DNA from: Micromonospora pattaloongensis
GTDB taxonomy: Bacteria; Actinomycetota; Actinomycetes; Mycobacteriales; Micromonosporaceae
NCBI RefSeq assembly: GCF_900107255.1
Contig: NZ_FNPH01000003.1
Location: forward strand, 434,001-498,000
Direction of reading: 5' to 3'
DNA: 64,000 nucleotides
In this document: one piece after another, positions 31,228-42,206 of the stretch
Layout: every line of letters starts with the position of its first letter
Position numbering within the stretch: position 1 is the stretch's first letter
The notes under the pieces: model-generated
Told to the model about the DNA's origin: nothing
The model's input: only the letters and a program-made list of their open reading frames with translations
Databases searched by the model: none
Position numbers and translations under genes: made by a program

Positions 31228-31652
31228 CAGGATTCACCCACTTCGCGCGTCACGATGCGGCACTTCATCGGGAGCTTGTGGATCGCGCGGCGCATCGCTT
31301 CCCGCGCAATCTGCTCGTTGGGGAAGGACATCTCGAAGAGAACCCGCCCCGGCTTGACATTGGCAACCCACCACTCCGGCGAGCCCTTACCGGAACCCAT
31401 CCGGGTCTCGGCCGGCTTCTTGGTCAGCGCCTGGTCCGGGAAGACCGTGATCCAGACCTTGCCACCACGCTTGATGTGGCGGGTCATCGCGATACGCGCC
31501 GACTCGATCTGGCGGTTCGTGACGTAGGCCGGCTCAAGCGCCTGGATACCGAACTCGCCGAACACCACCCGGTTGCCACCCTTGGACGCGCCACTGCGGT
31601 CCGGGTGGTGCGGCTTGCGGAAGCCCTTCGGGGGCTTACGCGGCATCAGCAT
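31227..31652 (-). CDS. rplP: 50S ribosomal protein L16
   Basis: Protein of the A-site tRNA corridor, 141 residues from [21 protein letters not shown]. Signatures are [27 protein letters not shown] (residues in the L16 core) and [22 protein letters not shown]. Five nt after rpsC. Confidence 0.98.
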   Translation of the reverse strand: MLMPRKPPKGFRKPHHPDRSGASKGGNRVVFGEFGIQALEPAYVTNRQIESARIAMTRHIKRGGKVWITVFPDQALTKKPAETRMGSGKGSPEWWVANVKPGRVLFEMSFPNEQIAREAMRRAIHKLPMKCRIVTREVGES

Positions 31653-31657
31653 GGTGC

Positions 31658-32506
31658 TCAGCCCTCCTGCTGCTCGGCCGGCGCGGCCGAAGCCGGCGCG
31701 GCGCTGCTGTTACTTGCGTCGGCCGTGGCCGCCACCTCGGCGGCAGCCGCACGACCGGCCTCGGTGCCACCCGCGGTGGTGCCGGCGGAACCGGACCGAC
31801 CGCGACGCGGCCGCTCGGGACGGTCGCCACGGTCACGGCGCGGACGCGCCGGGCCCGCCTCGGCCGGAGCTTCCCGACCGGGCACGGCGTCGCCCTTGTA
31901 GATCCAGACCTTCACGCCGATGCGGCCGAAGGTGGTACGGGCCTCGAAGAAGCCGTACTCGATGTTGGCCCGCAGCGTGTGCAGCGGAACGCGACCCTCA
32001 CGGTAGAACTCCGTGCGGCTCATCTCCGCGCCGCCGAGACGGCCGGAGACCTGCACCCGGATGCCCTTGACGATCGAGTTCTTCATCGCCGACTGCATCG
32101 ACTTGCGCATCGCCCGACGGAAGCTGACCCGGCTGGACAGCTGCTCGGCGACGCCCTGCGCGACGAGCTGGGCGTCCGACTCGGGGTTCTTCACCTCGAG
32201 AATGTTGAGCTGCACCTGCTTGCCGGTGAGCTTCTCCAGCTCGCCGCGGATCCGGTCCGCCTCGGCGCCCTTGCGGCCGATGACGATGCCCGGACGGGCG
32301 GTGTGGATGTCGACCCGGACCCGGTCACGGGTGCGCTCGATATCGACCTTGGAAATGCCGGCGCGCTCCAGGCCCTTGGACATCATCCGGCGGATCTTGA
32401 CGTCCTCGCCGATGTAGTCCTTGTAGAGCTTGTCCGCGAACCAGCGCGACTTCCAGTCGGTCGAGATGCCGAGCCGGAACCCGTGCGGGTGAACCTTCTG
32501 ACCCAT
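31658..32506 (-). CDS. rpsC: 30S ribosomal protein S3 with C-terminal extension
   Basis: mRNA-entry protein with helicase role. 282 residues versus 233 in E. coli. The KH domain ([22 protein letters not shown]) and S3 C-domain ([28 protein letters not shown]) are complete to ~residue 212. The remaining ~70 residues are Arg/Gly then Ala/Ser-rich and look disordered ([20 protein letters not shown]). Its ATG shares a base with the rplV stop. Confidence 0.98.
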   Translation of the reverse strand: MGQKVHPHGFRLGISTDWKSRWFADKLYKDYIGEDVKIRRMMSKGLERAGISKVDIERTRDRVRVDIHTARPGIVIGRKGAEADRIRGELEKLTGKQVQLNILEVKNPESDAQLVAQGVAEQLSSRVSFRRAMRKSMQSAMKNSIVKGIRVQVSGRLGGAEMSRTEFYREGRVPLHTLRANIEYGFFEARTTFGRIGVKVWIYKGDAVPGREAPAEAGPARPRRDRGDRPERPRRGRSGSAGTTAGGTEAGRAAAAEVAATADASNSSAAPASAAPAEQQEG

Positions 32507-32973
32507 TACTCGGCACCCTCCGTGCTGCTCTGCTGTACGGCGGCCTCGGCCGGCGCGGCCTTCTTCGCCGGCGCGGCCTTCTTGCTGGCCTTCTTCGCCG
32601 GCGCGCTCGGCGCAACCGCCTCAACCGCGATCGTGATGTGGCAGGTGCGCTTGCGGATCCGGTAGGCACGGCCCTGCGCCCGCGGCTGGAACCGCTTCAG
32701 CGTCGGGCCCTCGTCGACGTACGCCTCGCTGACGAGCAGCGCATCGGGGTCCAGCCGCTCGTTGTTCTCCGCGTTGGCGATCGCGCTGGCGAGCACCTTG
32801 TAAACCTGCTCGCTCGCGGCCTGCGGCGCGAACTGGAGCACCGTGAGCGCCTCCTTCGCGGGCAGACCGCGGACGAGGTTGACCACCCGGCGCGCCTTGG
32901 TCGGCGAGATGCGCACGTGTCGCGCAACCGCCCGCGCGCCCGGAAGCACCGGAGCGTCGCCCTTAACTGGCAT
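32506..32973 (-). CDS. rplV: 50S ribosomal protein L22 with Lys/Ala tail
   Basis: Tunnel-wall protein, 155 residues; its beta-hairpin tip ([17 protein letters not shown]) lines the macrolide region of the tunnel. The core begins [24 protein letters not shown]. About 40 extra C-terminal residues ([20 protein letters not shown]) are absent from E. coli L22 (110 aa). 36 nt after rpsS. Confidence 0.98.
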   Translation of the reverse strand: MPVKGDAPVLPGARAVARHVRISPTKARRVVNLVRGLPAKEALTVLQFAPQAASEQVYKVLASAIANAENNERLDPDALLVSEAYVDEGPTLKRFQPRAQGRAYRIRKRTCHITIAVEAVAPSAPAKKASKKAAPAKKAAPAEAAVQQSSTEGAE

Positions 32974-33009
32974 CGCTGTAACCCCTTGATCCTCTATCCG
33001 TGGCTCGCC

Positions 33010-33291
33010 TTAGCGGCGGCGGCTCTTCCGGTCGTCCTTCTCGTGACCCTTGAACGTGCGGGTCAGCGCGAACTCGCCGAGCTTGTGCCCGACCATCGCC
33101 TCGGTGACGAACACCGGGACGTGCTTGCGACCGTCGTGCACGGCGATCGTGTGCCCGAGCATCTCCGGGATGATCGTCGAGCGCCGCGACCAGGTCTTGA
33201 TGACGTTCTTCGAGCCCTTCTCGTTCTGGACTTCCACCTTCTTGAGCAGGTGGTCGTCGATGAACGGGCCCTTCTTCAGGCTGCGAGGCAT
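33010..33291 (-). CDS. rpsS: 30S ribosomal protein S19
   Basis: Head protein that bridges to L5 and A-site tRNA. 93 residues, [20 protein letters not shown] with [29 protein letters not shown] and [18 protein letters not shown]. 12 nt after rplB, within the S10 operon. Confidence 0.98.
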   Translation of the reverse strand: MPRSLKKGPFIDDHLLKKVEVQNEKGSKNVIKTWSRRSTIIPEMLGHTIAVHDGRKHVPVFVTEAMVGHKLGEFALTRTFKGHEKDDRKSRRR

Positions 33292-33303
33292 CTCTTATCT
33301 CCC

Positions 33304-34143
<840 letters not shown>

Positions 34144-34155
34144 TGTCTATACCCC

Positions 34156-34458
34156 TCAGCTGACCGGGCCGCCGAAGGCCTCGATCCGGTCTCCGTCAGC
34201 CAGCTTCACCATCGCGCGCTTGGTGGCCTTGCGCTGCCCGAACCCGGTGCGGGTCCGCTTGCGCTTGCCCTCGCGGTTGAGGGTGTTAACCGTCAGGACG
34301 CGGACGTTGAAGATCTGCTGGATAGCGATCTTGATCTCGGTCTTGTTGGCGTCCGGGTGCACCAGGAACGTGTACCAGTTCCGGTTCAGCTCCCCGTAGC
34401 TCTTCTCCGAGACGACCGGCGCCACGATGATGTCGCGCGGGTCAGCAATCGTGGTCAC
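34156..34458 (-). CDS. rplW: 50S ribosomal protein L23
   Basis: Exit-site protein that binds trigger factor and SRP. 100 residues, with [35 protein letters not shown] and the basic loop [25 protein letters not shown] overlaps the rplD stop by four bases. Confidence 0.98.
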   Translation of the reverse strand: MTTIADPRDIIVAPVVSEKSYGELNRNWYTFLVHPDANKTEIKIAIQQIFNVRVLTVNTLNREGKRKRTRTGFGQRKATKRAMVKLADGDRIEAFGGPVS

Positions 34459-35117
34459 TTGGCTTCCTCACTTCCGGCTGCACCGGCCGTCTCCGCCGGA
34501 ACCCGGAGGAACTCGTTCAGGGCCTCGGTGGTGAAGACCACGGCGTCGGCGACCAGCACGTCGTACGTGTTCAGCTGGCCGGCCTCGATCAGGTGCACGC
34601 TCGCCTCGTTACGCAGCGCGAGCCAGTTGATCTCGTCCTCGCTGCTCAGCACGACCAGCACCCGGGTGGCCTGGGTGACCTTGCGCAGCGTCGCCAGCGC
34701 GGCCTTGGTCGACGGCTTGTCGCCGGCGACGAAGCCCTCGACGACGTGCAGACGACCGCCACGGGCCCGGTCCGAGAGGGCGCCGCGCAGGGCGGCGGCC
34801 TTCATCTTCTTCGGGGTCCGCTGGCTGTAGTCACGCGGCACCGGGCCGTGCACCACGCCACCGCCGGCGAACTGCGGCGCCCGGATCGAGCCCTGACGGG
34901 CCCGGCCGGTGCCCTTCTGCTTGTACGGCTTCTTGCCGCCACCGGCGACCTCGCCGCGGGTCTTGGTCTTGTGCGTGCCCTGCCGCGCGGCGGCGAGCTG
35001 CGCAACCACGACCTGGTGCATCAGCGCGATGTTCGCCTGCGTGTCGAAGACCTCGCCGGGCAGCTCGACCGAGCCGCTCTTCGCGCCCTCGACGTTCAGC
35101 ACGTCAACGGTCGTCAC
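34455..35117 (-). CDS. rplD: 50S ribosomal protein L4
   Basis: Tunnel protein; in E. coli it autoregulates the S10 operon. 220 residues, with the extended tunnel loop [25 protein letters not shown] and the L4 C-domain [20 protein letters not shown]. Overlaps rplC by four bases. Confidence 0.98.
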   Translation of the reverse strand: MTTVDVLNVEGAKSGSVELPGEVFDTQANIALMHQVVVAQLAAARQGTHKTKTRGEVAGGGKKPYKQKGTGRARQGSIRAPQFAGGGVVHGPVPRDYSQRTPKKMKAAALRGALSDRARGGRLHVVEGFVAGDKPSTKAALATLRKVTQATRVLVVLSSEDEINWLALRNEASVHLIEAGQLNTYDVLVADAVVFTTEALNEFLRVPAETAGAAGSEEAK

Positions 35118-35767
35118 TTCGTCGCACCGCCCTTCTTAGCAGCGGAGCGAACCAGCACCAGCGCGCCCTTGGGGCCGGGGATGGCGCCCTTGACGAGCAG
35201 GAGGTTGTTCTCCGCGTCGACCGCCTGCACGGTCACGTTCTGCACGGTGAACCGCACGCCACCCATGCGACCGGCCATCCGCACGCCCTTGAAGACGCGA
35301 CCGGGGGTCGCGCAGCCGCCGATGGAGCCGGGCGAGCGGTGCTTGCGCTCGACACCGTGGCTCGCGCGCAGACCGTGGAAGCCGTGCCGCTTCATGACGC
35401 CGGCGAAGCCCTTGCCCTTGGTCTTGCCGGTCACGTCGATCGGCGCGCCCTCGGCGAACGCCTCGACGGTGACCTCCTGGCCGAGCTCGTACTCGCTCGC
35501 GTCCGAGGTCCGGATCTCGACGATGTGCCGCCGCGGGGCCGCGCCGGACTTCGCGAAGTGGCCGGACTTCGGCTTGTTGACCTTGCGCGGGTCGATGGCG
35601 CCGAAAGCCAGCTGGACCGCGGAGTAGCCGTCCTTGTCGGGGGTGCGTACCTGCGTAACGACGCACGGGCCGGCCTGCACCACGGTCACGGGCACAACGC
35701 GGTTGTTGTCCCAGACCTGGGTCATGCCGAGCTTGGCGCCCAGGATGCCCTTCACTTGCCTGTCCAT
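35114..35767 (-). CDS. rplC: 50S ribosomal protein L3
   Basis: Core assembly initiator reaching the peptidyl-transferase centre. 217 residues, [20 protein letters not shown] with the loop [28 protein letters not shown] near the active site. 11 nt after rpsJ. Confidence 0.98.
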   Translation of the reverse strand: MDRQVKGILGAKLGMTQVWDNNRVVPVTVVQAGPCVVTQVRTPDKDGYSAVQLAFGAIDPRKVNKPKSGHFAKSGAAPRRHIVEIRTSDASEYELGQEVTVEAFAEGAPIDVTGKTKGKGFAGVMKRHGFHGLRASHGVERKHRSPGSIGGCATPGRVFKGVRMAGRMGGVRFTVQNVTVQAVDAENNLLLVKGAIPGPKGALVLVRSAAKKGGATK

Positions 35768-35778
35768 TAGTCCGGTCC

Positions 35779-36087
35779 CTACAGCTTGATCTCGATGTCG
35801 ACGCCAGCCGGCAGGTCGAGGCGCATGAGCGAGTCGACCGTCTTGGGGGTCGGGTCGATGATGTCGATCAGACGCTTGTGCGTGCGCATCTCGAAGTGCT
35901 CGCGCGAGTCCTTGTACTTGTGCGGCGAACGGATCACGCAGAAACGGTTGATCTCCGTGGGCAGCGGCACCGGGCCTGCAACCTGCGCCCCGGTGCGCGT
36001 CACCGTCTCGACGATCTTCCGCGCCGAGGAGTCGACGACCTCGTGGTCGTAGGCCTTGAGCCGGATGCGGATCTTCTGTCCCGCCAT
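35779..36087 (-). CDS. rpsJ: 30S ribosomal protein S10 (NusE)
   Basis: First gene of the S10 operon and also the NusE antitermination/NusG partner. 102 residues, [19 protein letters not shown] with [34 protein letters not shown]. Start ATG 36087 is followed directly by the family N-terminus. The leader upstream holds a CGGGGGC/GCCCCCG hairpin (36124-36140) and the 20-nt element shared with the str operon. Confidence 0.98.
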
Positions 36088-36228
36088 GATGGCTTCTGTT
36101 CCTTCTCTCGATGCCGCTTCATACGGGGGCTCCGCCCCCGAAGGCGTAATGCCTCGCTTTCGCTCGGCCCTGCCTTCGCAGTCCTTCCACCTGGCCCCGC
36201 CGTGCCGGCTGAGCCCCGGTGGCCGACC

Positions 36229-36248
36229 CCCGCGGTCGGGCGTGTCGC
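36229..36248 (-). promoter_or_regulatory. 20-nt leader element shared with the str operon
   Basis: GCGACACGCCCGACCGCGGG on the minus strand, 142 nt before rpsJ, is identical to 40990-41009 in the rpsL leader, in the same orientation. Its role is unknown; common protein or factor binding, or a shared initial transcript structure, would fit. Confidence 0.7.
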
Positions 36249-36360
36249 GCTCCCTGACCAGGCTCCGCCCCAGGAATCCGAGGCGATCCGGCCCGTGCAC
36301 AACAGCTGACCCGTCGGGGGTCGGGCGCCGGCCGTGTTACCACTGGCCGGACGCCGAGCG

Positions 36361-36393
36361 AGGGTGGCTGACTGAAGCACAGTCAGCCACCCT
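36361..36393 (-). terminator. Hairpin terminator after tuf
   Basis: A perfect 13-bp inverted repeat (36361-36373 / 36381-36393; AGGGTGGCTGACT) with a 7-nt loop ends the str operon 64 nt past the tuf stop. It has no U-run. Confidence 0.8.
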
Positions 36394-36457
36394 GCGCGGA
36401 CGCAACCTGACTAGTATGCCGCACTACCGTGCAGCAACGCCAATCGGGTTACCCTGA

Positions 36458-37651
36458 TCACTTAATGATCTTGGTGACGAACCCCGCGCCAACCGTACGG
36501 CCACCCTCGCGGATCGCGAACTTGAGGTTCTCCTCCATCGCGATGGGCTGGATGAGCTTGACGGTCATCGTGGTGTTGTCGCCCGGCATGACCATCTCGG
36601 TGCCCTCAGGCAGCGTGACGACGCCGGTGACGTCCGTGGTCCGGAAGTAGAACTGCGGACGGTAGTTCTGGAAGAACGGGGTGTGCCGGCCACCCTCCTC
36701 CTTGGAGAGGATGTAGACGGTCGCCTCGAACTCCGTGTGCGGCGTGGTCGTGCCGGGCTTGACGACAACCATGCCCCGCTCGACGTCCTCACGCTTGATG
36801 CCGCGGAGCAGCAGACCGACGTTCTCACCCGCGCGGGCCTCGTCGAGCAGCTTCCGGAACATCTCGATGCCGGTGCAGGTGGTCTTGATCGACTTCTCGC
36901 GGATACCGACGATCTCGACCTCCTCGTTCGGCTTGAGGACGCCACGCTCGGCGCGACCGGTGACGACGGTGCCACGACCGGTGATCGTGAAGACGTCCTC
37001 GATCGGCATCAGGAACGGCTTGTCGGTCTCGCGCTCCGGCTGCGGGATCGCGGTGTCGACCGCGTTCATCAGCTCCATGAGCCGGCCGGTCCACTCCGGG
37101 TCGCCCTCGAGCGCCTTGAGCGCCGAGACGCGCACGACCGGCAGGTCGTCGCCCGGGTACTCCTGCGACGAGAGCAGCTCGCGGACCTCGAGCTCGACGA
37201 GCTCCAGCAGCTCCTCGTCATCGACCATGTCGCTCTTGTTGAGCGCCACGACGATGTAGGGAACGCCGACCTGGCGGGCCAGCAGCACGTGCTCGCGGGT
37301 CTGCGGCATCGGGCCGTCGGTCGCCGCGACCACCAGGATGGCGCCGTCCATCTGCGCCGCACCGGTGATCATGTTCTTGATGTAGTCGGCGTGACCGGGG
37401 CAGTCGACGTGCGCGTAGTGCCGCGCCTCGGTCTGGTACTCGACGTGCGCGATCGAGATCGTGATGCCGCGGGCCTTCTCCTCCGGCGCCTTGTCGATCT
37501 CGTCGAACGGCGTGTACGGGTTCAGGTCCGGGAACTGGTCGTGCAGGACCTTGGTGATGGCCGCCGTCAGCGTCGTCTTACCGTGGTCGATGTGACCAAT
37601 GGTGCCGATGTTGACGTGCGGCTTAGTCCGCTCGAACTTCGCCTTCGCCAC
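36458..37651 (-). CDS. tuf: Elongation factor Tu
   Basis: GTPase that delivers aminoacyl-tRNA. Exactly 397 residues from a GTG start with AGGAGG 7 nt upstream. G1 [10 protein letters not shown]3 [10 protein letters not shown]4 NKSD, and the switch [13 protein letters not shown]. Domain 2/3 markers are [10 protein letters not shown] and the C-terminal [11 protein letters not shown]. It closes the str operon, 169 nt after fusA. Confidence 0.99.
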   Translation of the reverse strand: MAKAKFERTKPHVNIGTIGHIDHGKTTLTAAITKVLHDQFPDLNPYTPFDEIDKAPEEKARGITISIAHVEYQTEARHYAHVDCPGHADYIKNMITGAAQMDGAILVVAATDGPMPQTREHVLLARQVGVPYIVVALNKSDMVDDEELLELVELEVRELLSSQEYPGDDLPVVRVSALKALEGDPEWTGRLMELMNAVDTAIPQPERETDKPFLMPIEDVFTITGRGTVVTGRAERGVLKPNEEVEIVGIREKSIKTTCTGIEMFRKLLDEARAGENVGLLLRGIKREDVERGMVVVKPGTTTPHTEFEATVYILSKEEGGRHTPFFQNYRPQFYFRTTDVTGVVTLPEGTEMVMPGDNTTMTVKLIQPIAMEENLKFAIREGGRTVGAGFVTKIIK

Positions 37652-37796
37652 TGGTGTCCTCCTGTGGACTTCTTGGTTCGTACGCCCGGCGCGCCGTTCG
37701 GCGCTCAGGACTCTGTCGACAGCCTTCCGGCCCGCGTGTTGCGGCCGGAAACACTTGGGTCCTACGGCGGTCAAGCCTTCAGGCCCGGTCGGCGCA

Positions 37797-37814
37797 GCTC
37801 GCCCGAAGGCGAGC
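37797..37814 (-). terminator. Tetraloop hairpin just after fusA
   Basis: GCTCGCC-CGAA-GGCGAGC (minus-strand TTCG loop) lies within 25 nt of the fusA stop. A UUCG-capped 7-bp stem is very stable. It may reduce read-through to tuf or protect the fusA mRNA 3' end. Confidence 0.5.
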
Positions 37815-37820
37815 CGGGGA

Positions 37821-39917
37821 TCACTCCCCGGTCGCCTTCGCGATGATCTCCTTCGCCACGTTGGCCGGAACCTCGGCGTAGGAGTCGAACTGCATGCTGT
37901 AGCTCGCCCGGCCCTGGGTCTTCGACCGCAGGTCGCCGACGTAGCCGAACATCTCCGACAGCGGCACCAGGGCGCGGACGACGCGGGCACCGCCGCGCTC
38001 CTCCATCGCCTGGATGATGCCACGGCGGGAGTTGAGGTCGCCGATGACGTCACCCATGTTTTCCTCAGGGGTGGTGACCTCGACGGACATCATCGGCTCG
38101 AGCAGCGCGGGGTCCGCCCGACGGGCGGCGTCCTTGAGCGCCATCGAGCCAGCAATCTTGAACGCCATTTCCGACGAGTCGACCTCGTGGTACTGGCCGT
38201 CCACCAGCGTCAGCTTGACGCCCACCAGCGGGTAGCCGGCGAGGATGCCGTACTGCATGGCGTCCTGCGCGCCCGCGTCCACCGAGGGGATGAACTCCCG
38301 GGGGATGCGACCACCGGTCACCGCGTTGGCGAACTCGTAGGTCGGCGCGTCGTTGCCCAGCGGCAGCGGCTCCAGGCTGATGATCACGCGCGCGTACTGG
38401 CCGGAACCACCGGTCTGCTTCTTGTGCGTGTACTCGACCTTCTCGACCGCGCGGCGGATCGTCTCGCGGTAGGCGACCTGCGGGCGGCCGATGTTCGCCT
38501 CGACGTTGAACTCGCGCCGCATCCGGTCGACCAGGATGTCGAGGTGCAGCTCGCCCATGCCGGCGATGACCGTCTGCCCGGTCTCCTCGTCGTTGAAGAC
38601 GCGGAAGGTCGGGTCCTCCTCGGCGAGACGCTGGATCGCGGTGCCCAGCTTCTCCTGGTCCGACTTGGTCTTCGGCTCGATCGCCACCTGGATGACCGGC
38701 TCCGGGAACGTCATCGACTCCAGGATGACCGGGTTGGCCGGGTCGCAGAGGGTGTCGCCGGTGGTGGTCTGCTTCAGGCCCTGCACCGCGATGATGTCAC
38801 CCGCCTGCGCGCTCGACCGCTCCTCACGCTTGTTCGCGTGCATCTGGTAGATCTTGCCGATCCGCTCCTTGCGGTCCTTGGTGGAGTTGATCACCTGGGA
38901 CCCGGACTCCAGCGTGCCGGAGTAGACGCGGACGTACGTCAGCTTGCCGAGGTGCTTGTCGGTCTGGATCTTGAAGGCCAGACCGGAGAACGGCTCGGCG
39001 TTCGACGGCTTGCGCTGCATCGGCGTCTCGCCGTCGGTCGCGGTGCCCTCGATCGCCGGGATGTCCAGCGGCGACGGCAGGTAGGCGACCACCGCGTCGA
39101 GCATGGGCTGGATGCCCTTGTTCTTGAACGCGGTGCCGGTCAGGACCGGGTTGGCCTTGCCGGCGATGGTGGCACGCCGGATCGCGGCCCGGATCTCGTC
39201 GGCGGAGATCTCCTCGCCCTCGAGGTACTTCTCCATCACCGCGTCGTCGACGTCGGCGAGCGTCTCCATGAGCTTCTCGCGCCACTCGGCGGCGGAGTCG
39301 GCGAGGTCGGCCGGGATCTCCTCGACCGCGTAGTCCTCACCCTTCTGGGTCTCGCCGCGCCAGGTCAGCGCACGCATCTCGATCAGGTCGACGACGCCGA
39401 TGAAGTCGGCCTCCGCCCCGATCGGGATCTGCAGCACCAGCGGGGTGGCGTTGAGCCGGTCGATCATCATCTGTACGCAGCGGAAGAAGTCGGCGCCGGT
39501 CCGGTCGAGCTTGTTGACGAAGCACATCCGGGGGACGTTGTACTTGTCCGCCTGACGCCACACGTTCTCGGTCTGCGGCTCGACGCCGGCAACGCCGTCG
39601 TACACCGCGACCGCGCCGTCGAGCACCCGCAGCGACCGCTCGACCTCGACCGTGAAGTCGACGTGGCCGGGCGTGTCGATGATCTGGATCGTGTGACCCT
39701 TCCACTCGCACTTCGTGGCGGCGGAGGTGATCGTGATACCCCGCTCCTGCTCCTGCTCCATCCAGTCCATGACGGCGGCGCCCTCGTGGACCTCACCGAT
39801 CTTGTACGTGATACCGGTGTAGAACAGGATCCGCTCAGTGGTCGTGGTCTTACCGGCATCGATGTGCGCCATGATGCCGATGTTGCGTACCTTGGCGAGC
39901 GCGTCTGCGGCGGCCAC
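37821..39917 (-). CDS. fusA: Elongation factor G
   Basis: Translocase GTPase, 698 residues from a GTG start ([20 protein letters not shown]). G1 [10 protein letters not shown]2 region [15 protein letters not shown]3 [10 protein letters not shown]4 NKLDR. Domain IV carries [21 protein letters not shown]. It lies 113 nt after rpsG. The fusidic-acid pocket (DTPGHVDF, domain III HDDE) shows no obvious disruption. Confidence 0.99.
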   Translation of the reverse strand: MAAADALAKVRNIGIMAHIDAGKTTTTERILFYTGITYKIGEVHEGAAVMDWMEQEQERGITITSAATKCEWKGHTIQIIDTPGHVDFTVEVERSLRVLDGAVAVYDGVAGVEPQTENVWRQADKYNVPRMCFVNKLDRTGADFFRCVQMMIDRLNATPLVLQIPIGAEADFIGVVDLIEMRALTWRGETQKGEDYAVEEIPADLADSAAEWREKLMETLADVDDAVMEKYLEGEEISADEIRAAIRRATIAGKANPVLTGTAFKNKGIQPMLDAVVAYLPSPLDIPAIEGTATDGETPMQRKPSNAEPFSGLAFKIQTDKHLGKLTYVRVYSGTLESGSQVINSTKDRKERIGKIYQMHANKREERSSAQAGDIIAVQGLKQTTTGDTLCDPANPVILESMTFPEPVIQVAIEPKTKSDQEKLGTAIQRLAEEDPTFRVFNDEETGQTVIAGMGELHLDILVDRMRREFNVEANIGRPQVAYRETIRRAVEKVEYTHKKQTGGSGQYARVIISLEPLPLGNDAPTYEFANAVTGGRIPREFIPSVDAGAQDAMQYGILAGYPLVGVKLTLVDGQYHEVDSSEMAFKIAGSMALKDAARRADPALLEPMMSVEVTTPEENMGDVIGDLNSRRGIIQAMEERGGARVVRALVPLSEMFGYVGDLRSKTQGRASYSMQFDSYAEVPANVAKEIIAKATGE

Positions 39918-40030
39918 TTCAATCCCTACTTCGTCTCGTCGGAGTCCGCTGTCGCCAGCGGCGGTTCCGCTTCACGACCGCTCCGGTGCGGTCGCGGGGC
40001 TCGCGCCCCGCGACCGCCCGGGAACCGTCA

Positions 40031-40501
40031 TTACCAGCGGTAGTGCGCGAAGGCCTTGTTCGACTCGGCCATCTTGTGCGTGTCCTCGCGCCGCTTGACG
40101 GCGGCGCCGAGGCCGTTGCTCGCGTCGAGCAGCTCGTTCGTCAGACGCTCGACCATGGTCTTCTCGCGGCGGGCGCGCGAGTACTGCACCAGCCAGCGCA
40201 GCCCGAGGGTGGTCGCCCGGGACGGACGGACCTCGACCGGCACCTGGTAGGTCGCGCCACCGACGCGGCGGCTGCGGACCTCGAGGGTCGGCTTCACGTT
40301 GTCCATCGCGCGCTTGAGCGTCACGACCGGGTCCGTGCCGGACTTCTCCCGGCAGGCCTCGAGCGCGGCGTACACGATCGTCTCGGCGAGCTGCCGCTTG
40401 CCGCGCAGCAGGATCTTGTTCACCAGCTGGGTGACCAGCGGGGAGTTGTAAACCGGGTCCGCGACCAACGGGCGGCGCGGAGCGGGGCCCTTACGCGGCA
40501 T
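40031..40501 (-). CDS. rpsG: 30S ribosomal protein S7
   Basis: Head-assembly initiator and E-site contact, 156 residues from [19 protein letters not shown], with [19 protein letters not shown] and [25 protein letters not shown]. Only one base separates it from the rpsL stop, so S12 and S7 are co-translated. Confidence 0.98.
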   Translation of the reverse strand: MPRKGPAPRRPLVADPVYNSPLVTQLVNKILLRGKRQLAETIVYAALEACREKSGTDPVVTLKRAMDNVKPTLEVRSRRVGGATYQVPVEVRPSRATTLGLRWLVQYSRARREKTMVERLTNELLDASNGLGAAVKRREDTHKMAESNKAFAHYRW

Positions 40502-40502
40502 G

Positions 40503-40877
40503 TCAGCTCTTCTCCTTCTTCGCGCCGTAGCGGCTGCGGGCCTGCTTGCGGTTGCGGACACCCTGGGTGTCCAGCGAACCACGGACGATCTTGTAGCGCA
40601 CGCCGGGCAGGTCCTTCACACGGCCGCCACGCACGAGCACGATGGAGTGCTCCTGCAGGTTGTGACCGACGCCGGGGATGTAGGCGGTCACCTCGATCTG
40701 GCTGCTGAGCTTGACGCGAGCAACCTTGCGCAGCGCCGAGTTCGGCTTCTTCGGGGTGGTGGTGTACACGCGGGTGCACACGCCTCGCCGCTGAGGACTC
40801 CCCTTCAGCGCCGGGGTCTTGGTCTTGGTCGTCTTCGCCTGCCGGCCCTTGCGGACCAGCTGCTGGATCGTGGGCAC
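40503..40877 (-). CDS. rpsL: 30S ribosomal protein S12
   Basis: Decoding-centre protein, 124 residues from GTG ([15 protein letters not shown]). Both streptomycin-relevant lysines are wild type, in [13 protein letters not shown] and [12 protein letters not shown]. It is the first gene of the str operon, behind a leader of about 260 nt that contains the shared 20-nt element and a good promoter. Confidence 0.99.
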   Translation of the reverse strand: MPTIQQLVRKGRQAKTTKTKTPALKGSPQRRGVCTRVYTTTPKKPNSALRKVARVKLSSQIEVTAYIPGVGHNLQEHSIVLVRGGRVKDLPGVRYKIVRGSLDTQGVRNRKQARSRYGAKKEKS

Positions 40878-40989
40878 CGGGTTTCTCCGCTCCCTTCGGC
40901 CGTCTTTCGCGGCCGCGCCGTCTGCCGTAGCCGCCCTCGCGGGCTGCTCTCCTACACTCCGGCCAGGGCCCTCGGTCGAGGTCCCGGCA

Positions 40990-41009
40990 CCCGCGGTCGG
41001 GCGTGTCGC
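40990..41009 (-). promoter_or_regulatory. 20-nt leader element shared with the S10 operon
   Basis: Identical, in the same orientation, to 36229-36248. It lies 113 nt before the rpsL start and about 130 nt after the predicted transcription start. The following bases (GGG-N-GxCGG) are also alike, so the true motif may be slightly longer. Confidence 0.7.
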
Positions 41010-41143
41010 CCGTCCCGCGGCCCCCGGCACGCGTTCGCACGCACACCGGAGTGTTCGTCTCTGTCGTGGCACTGCTCGATCGCCCTTGCGGGCGGATCGG
41101 GCGCACGCACGCATTGCCCGGGCAGGCCCGGGCACGAGGGGAA

Positions 41144-41172
41144 AGAGTACCCACCGTGAGCGTGCAGGTCAA
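41144..41172 (-). promoter_or_regulatory. Sigma-70-type promoter of the str operon
   Basis: TTGACC (41172-41167), 17 nt, TACTCT (41149-41144). This is the best consensus promoter in the window. The GTACTCTT core recurs before rplJ and the tRNA-Thr cluster. Confidence 0.8.
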
Positions 41173-41359
41173 AACGAGATCCGGACGAGGCTCCCGCCTC
41201 ATCCGCGCTTCCGTATCGCCATCCCACCCATGGAGAGCAACTCCAGTAAGAAAGTGTACCCACACCCACCCGGAACGGCTCGTCCGGTCCCCCGTGGCCG
41301 ACTTCACCGCGACGTCCGGGAACAAACCCGTCGCGGGGGACGCCGGCCCGCCGAACCCG

Positions 41360-42121
41360 TCAGACGGCTTGCAGGAACAGCGCGAGCCCGAACGACGCGG
41401 CGGTGACGGTCAGGCCGATCCCGCCGCAGATCAGGCCCGCGATCGCCAGCCCACGGCCGGTGAATCGGATGGCCGGTGGCGGAGCGATCCGACGGATCTG
41501 TCGCATCCCGAACAACGCCAGCGCGAGCGCCGCGATTCCCGCCAGCCCGCTGAGCAGCGCGAACGCGCCCGCCGCCCAGGCGCCCCAGCCGGCGTCGGCA
41601 CCGGCCAGCCCGAAGCAGGTGACCAGCACCGAGACCAGGATGGAGGCGATCCCGGCGACGAGCGACCCGACCGCCGGCCCCGAGGCGACCGGCGGGACGT
41701 CGAGGTGCACCAGCCCGAACGGCGTGCCGGGGACGGCCTCCACCCGGCGCGGCGGCCGGACCGCGTCCCGCGGCGGCGGCGGAACCGGCGCACCGGGAGC
41801 GCCGGCGCCCGGCGTGCGGAAGGGGGCCGGGGTCGCGGGCCGGAACCCGGCGGCCGGGTACGAGGTCGCGGGGATCGGCGCGGACGGAGCCGGCGGCGCC
41901 GGGGCGAACGCGGGCGCCGGCTCGGCGACCGCCGCCGGACTGGACGGCGGGACCGCCGGCGGCTCGTGATCGAGGGGGCTCGGGTCGCTCGCGGCCGGCC
42001 GCGGGGCGTCATCAGCGCGATCGCCCCGGCCGGGCGGCGGCGGGAGGTCGGACGCCGCCCCGGCCGGCGCCTCCCGCACGGGCTCGTCCTCGGCCGGCTG
42101 CTGCCGCGCCTCATCCGTCAC
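41360..42121 (-). CDS. Proline-rich DUF4190-like membrane protein
   Basis: 253 residues. The N-terminal ~150 are Pro/Ala-rich and disordered, and three hydrophobic helices follow (~165-185 SLVAGIASILVSVLVTCFGLA, ~190-215 AGAFALLSGLAGIAALALALF, ~230-253 GLAIAGLICGGIGLTVTAA), with GMRQIRRIAPP between. The helix-GxxQIRR-helix pattern is the DUF4190 type found in many actinobacterial membrane proteins of unknown role. GTG 42121 is preferred because GGAGG is 8 nt upstream; another GTG lies five codons earlier. It sits upstream of the str operon on the same strand. Confidence 0.7.
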   Translation of the reverse strand: MTDEARQQPAEDEPVREAPAGAASDLPPPPGRGDRADDAPRPAASDPSPLDHEPPAVPPSSPAAVAEPAPAFAPAPPAPSAPIPATSYPAAGFRPATPAPFRTPGAGAPGAPVPPPPRDAVRPPRRVEAVPGTPFGLVHLDVPPVASGPAVGSLVAGIASILVSVLVTCFGLAGADAGWGAWAAGAFALLSGLAGIAALALALFGMRQIRRIAPPPAIRFTGRGLAIAGLICGGIGLTVTAASFGLALFLQAV

Positions 42122-42206
42122 GGACTCCCCCTCCACCTCAACGGCAACCCGCGTGCCGGCGAGCCAGGAACCAGGCTACCGGTGACGTCCAGGGCGCTTC
42201 GCGGCG

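Larger units (their letters stand above)
36088..36457 (-). promoter_or_regulatory. S10 operon leader and tuf-rpsJ intergenic region
   Basis: 370 nt with no gene. From right to left on the minus strand it contains the tuf terminator (36361-36393), the shared ribosomal leader element (36229-36248) and a 7-bp hairpin (36124-36140) 37 nt before rpsJ. No confident -35/-10 pair was found after the terminator, so the S10 promoter is unplaced. Confidence 0.5.
40878..41359 (-). promoter_or_regulatory. str operon promoter and leader region
   Basis: 482 nt without a gene. It holds the shared 20-nt element (40990-41009), the TTGACC-N17-TACTCT promoter (41144-41172), and a near-copy of its -10 region at 41250-41263 (13 of 14 bases equal, but no -35). 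The remaining stretch up to the DUF4190-like gene shows nothing clear. Confidence 0.6.

Noticed and set aside
36395-36450. TTGCTG-N15-TACTAG as the S10 promoter
   Set aside because: The spacing is short and it lies upstream of the tuf terminator, so it could not drive rpsJ efficiently.
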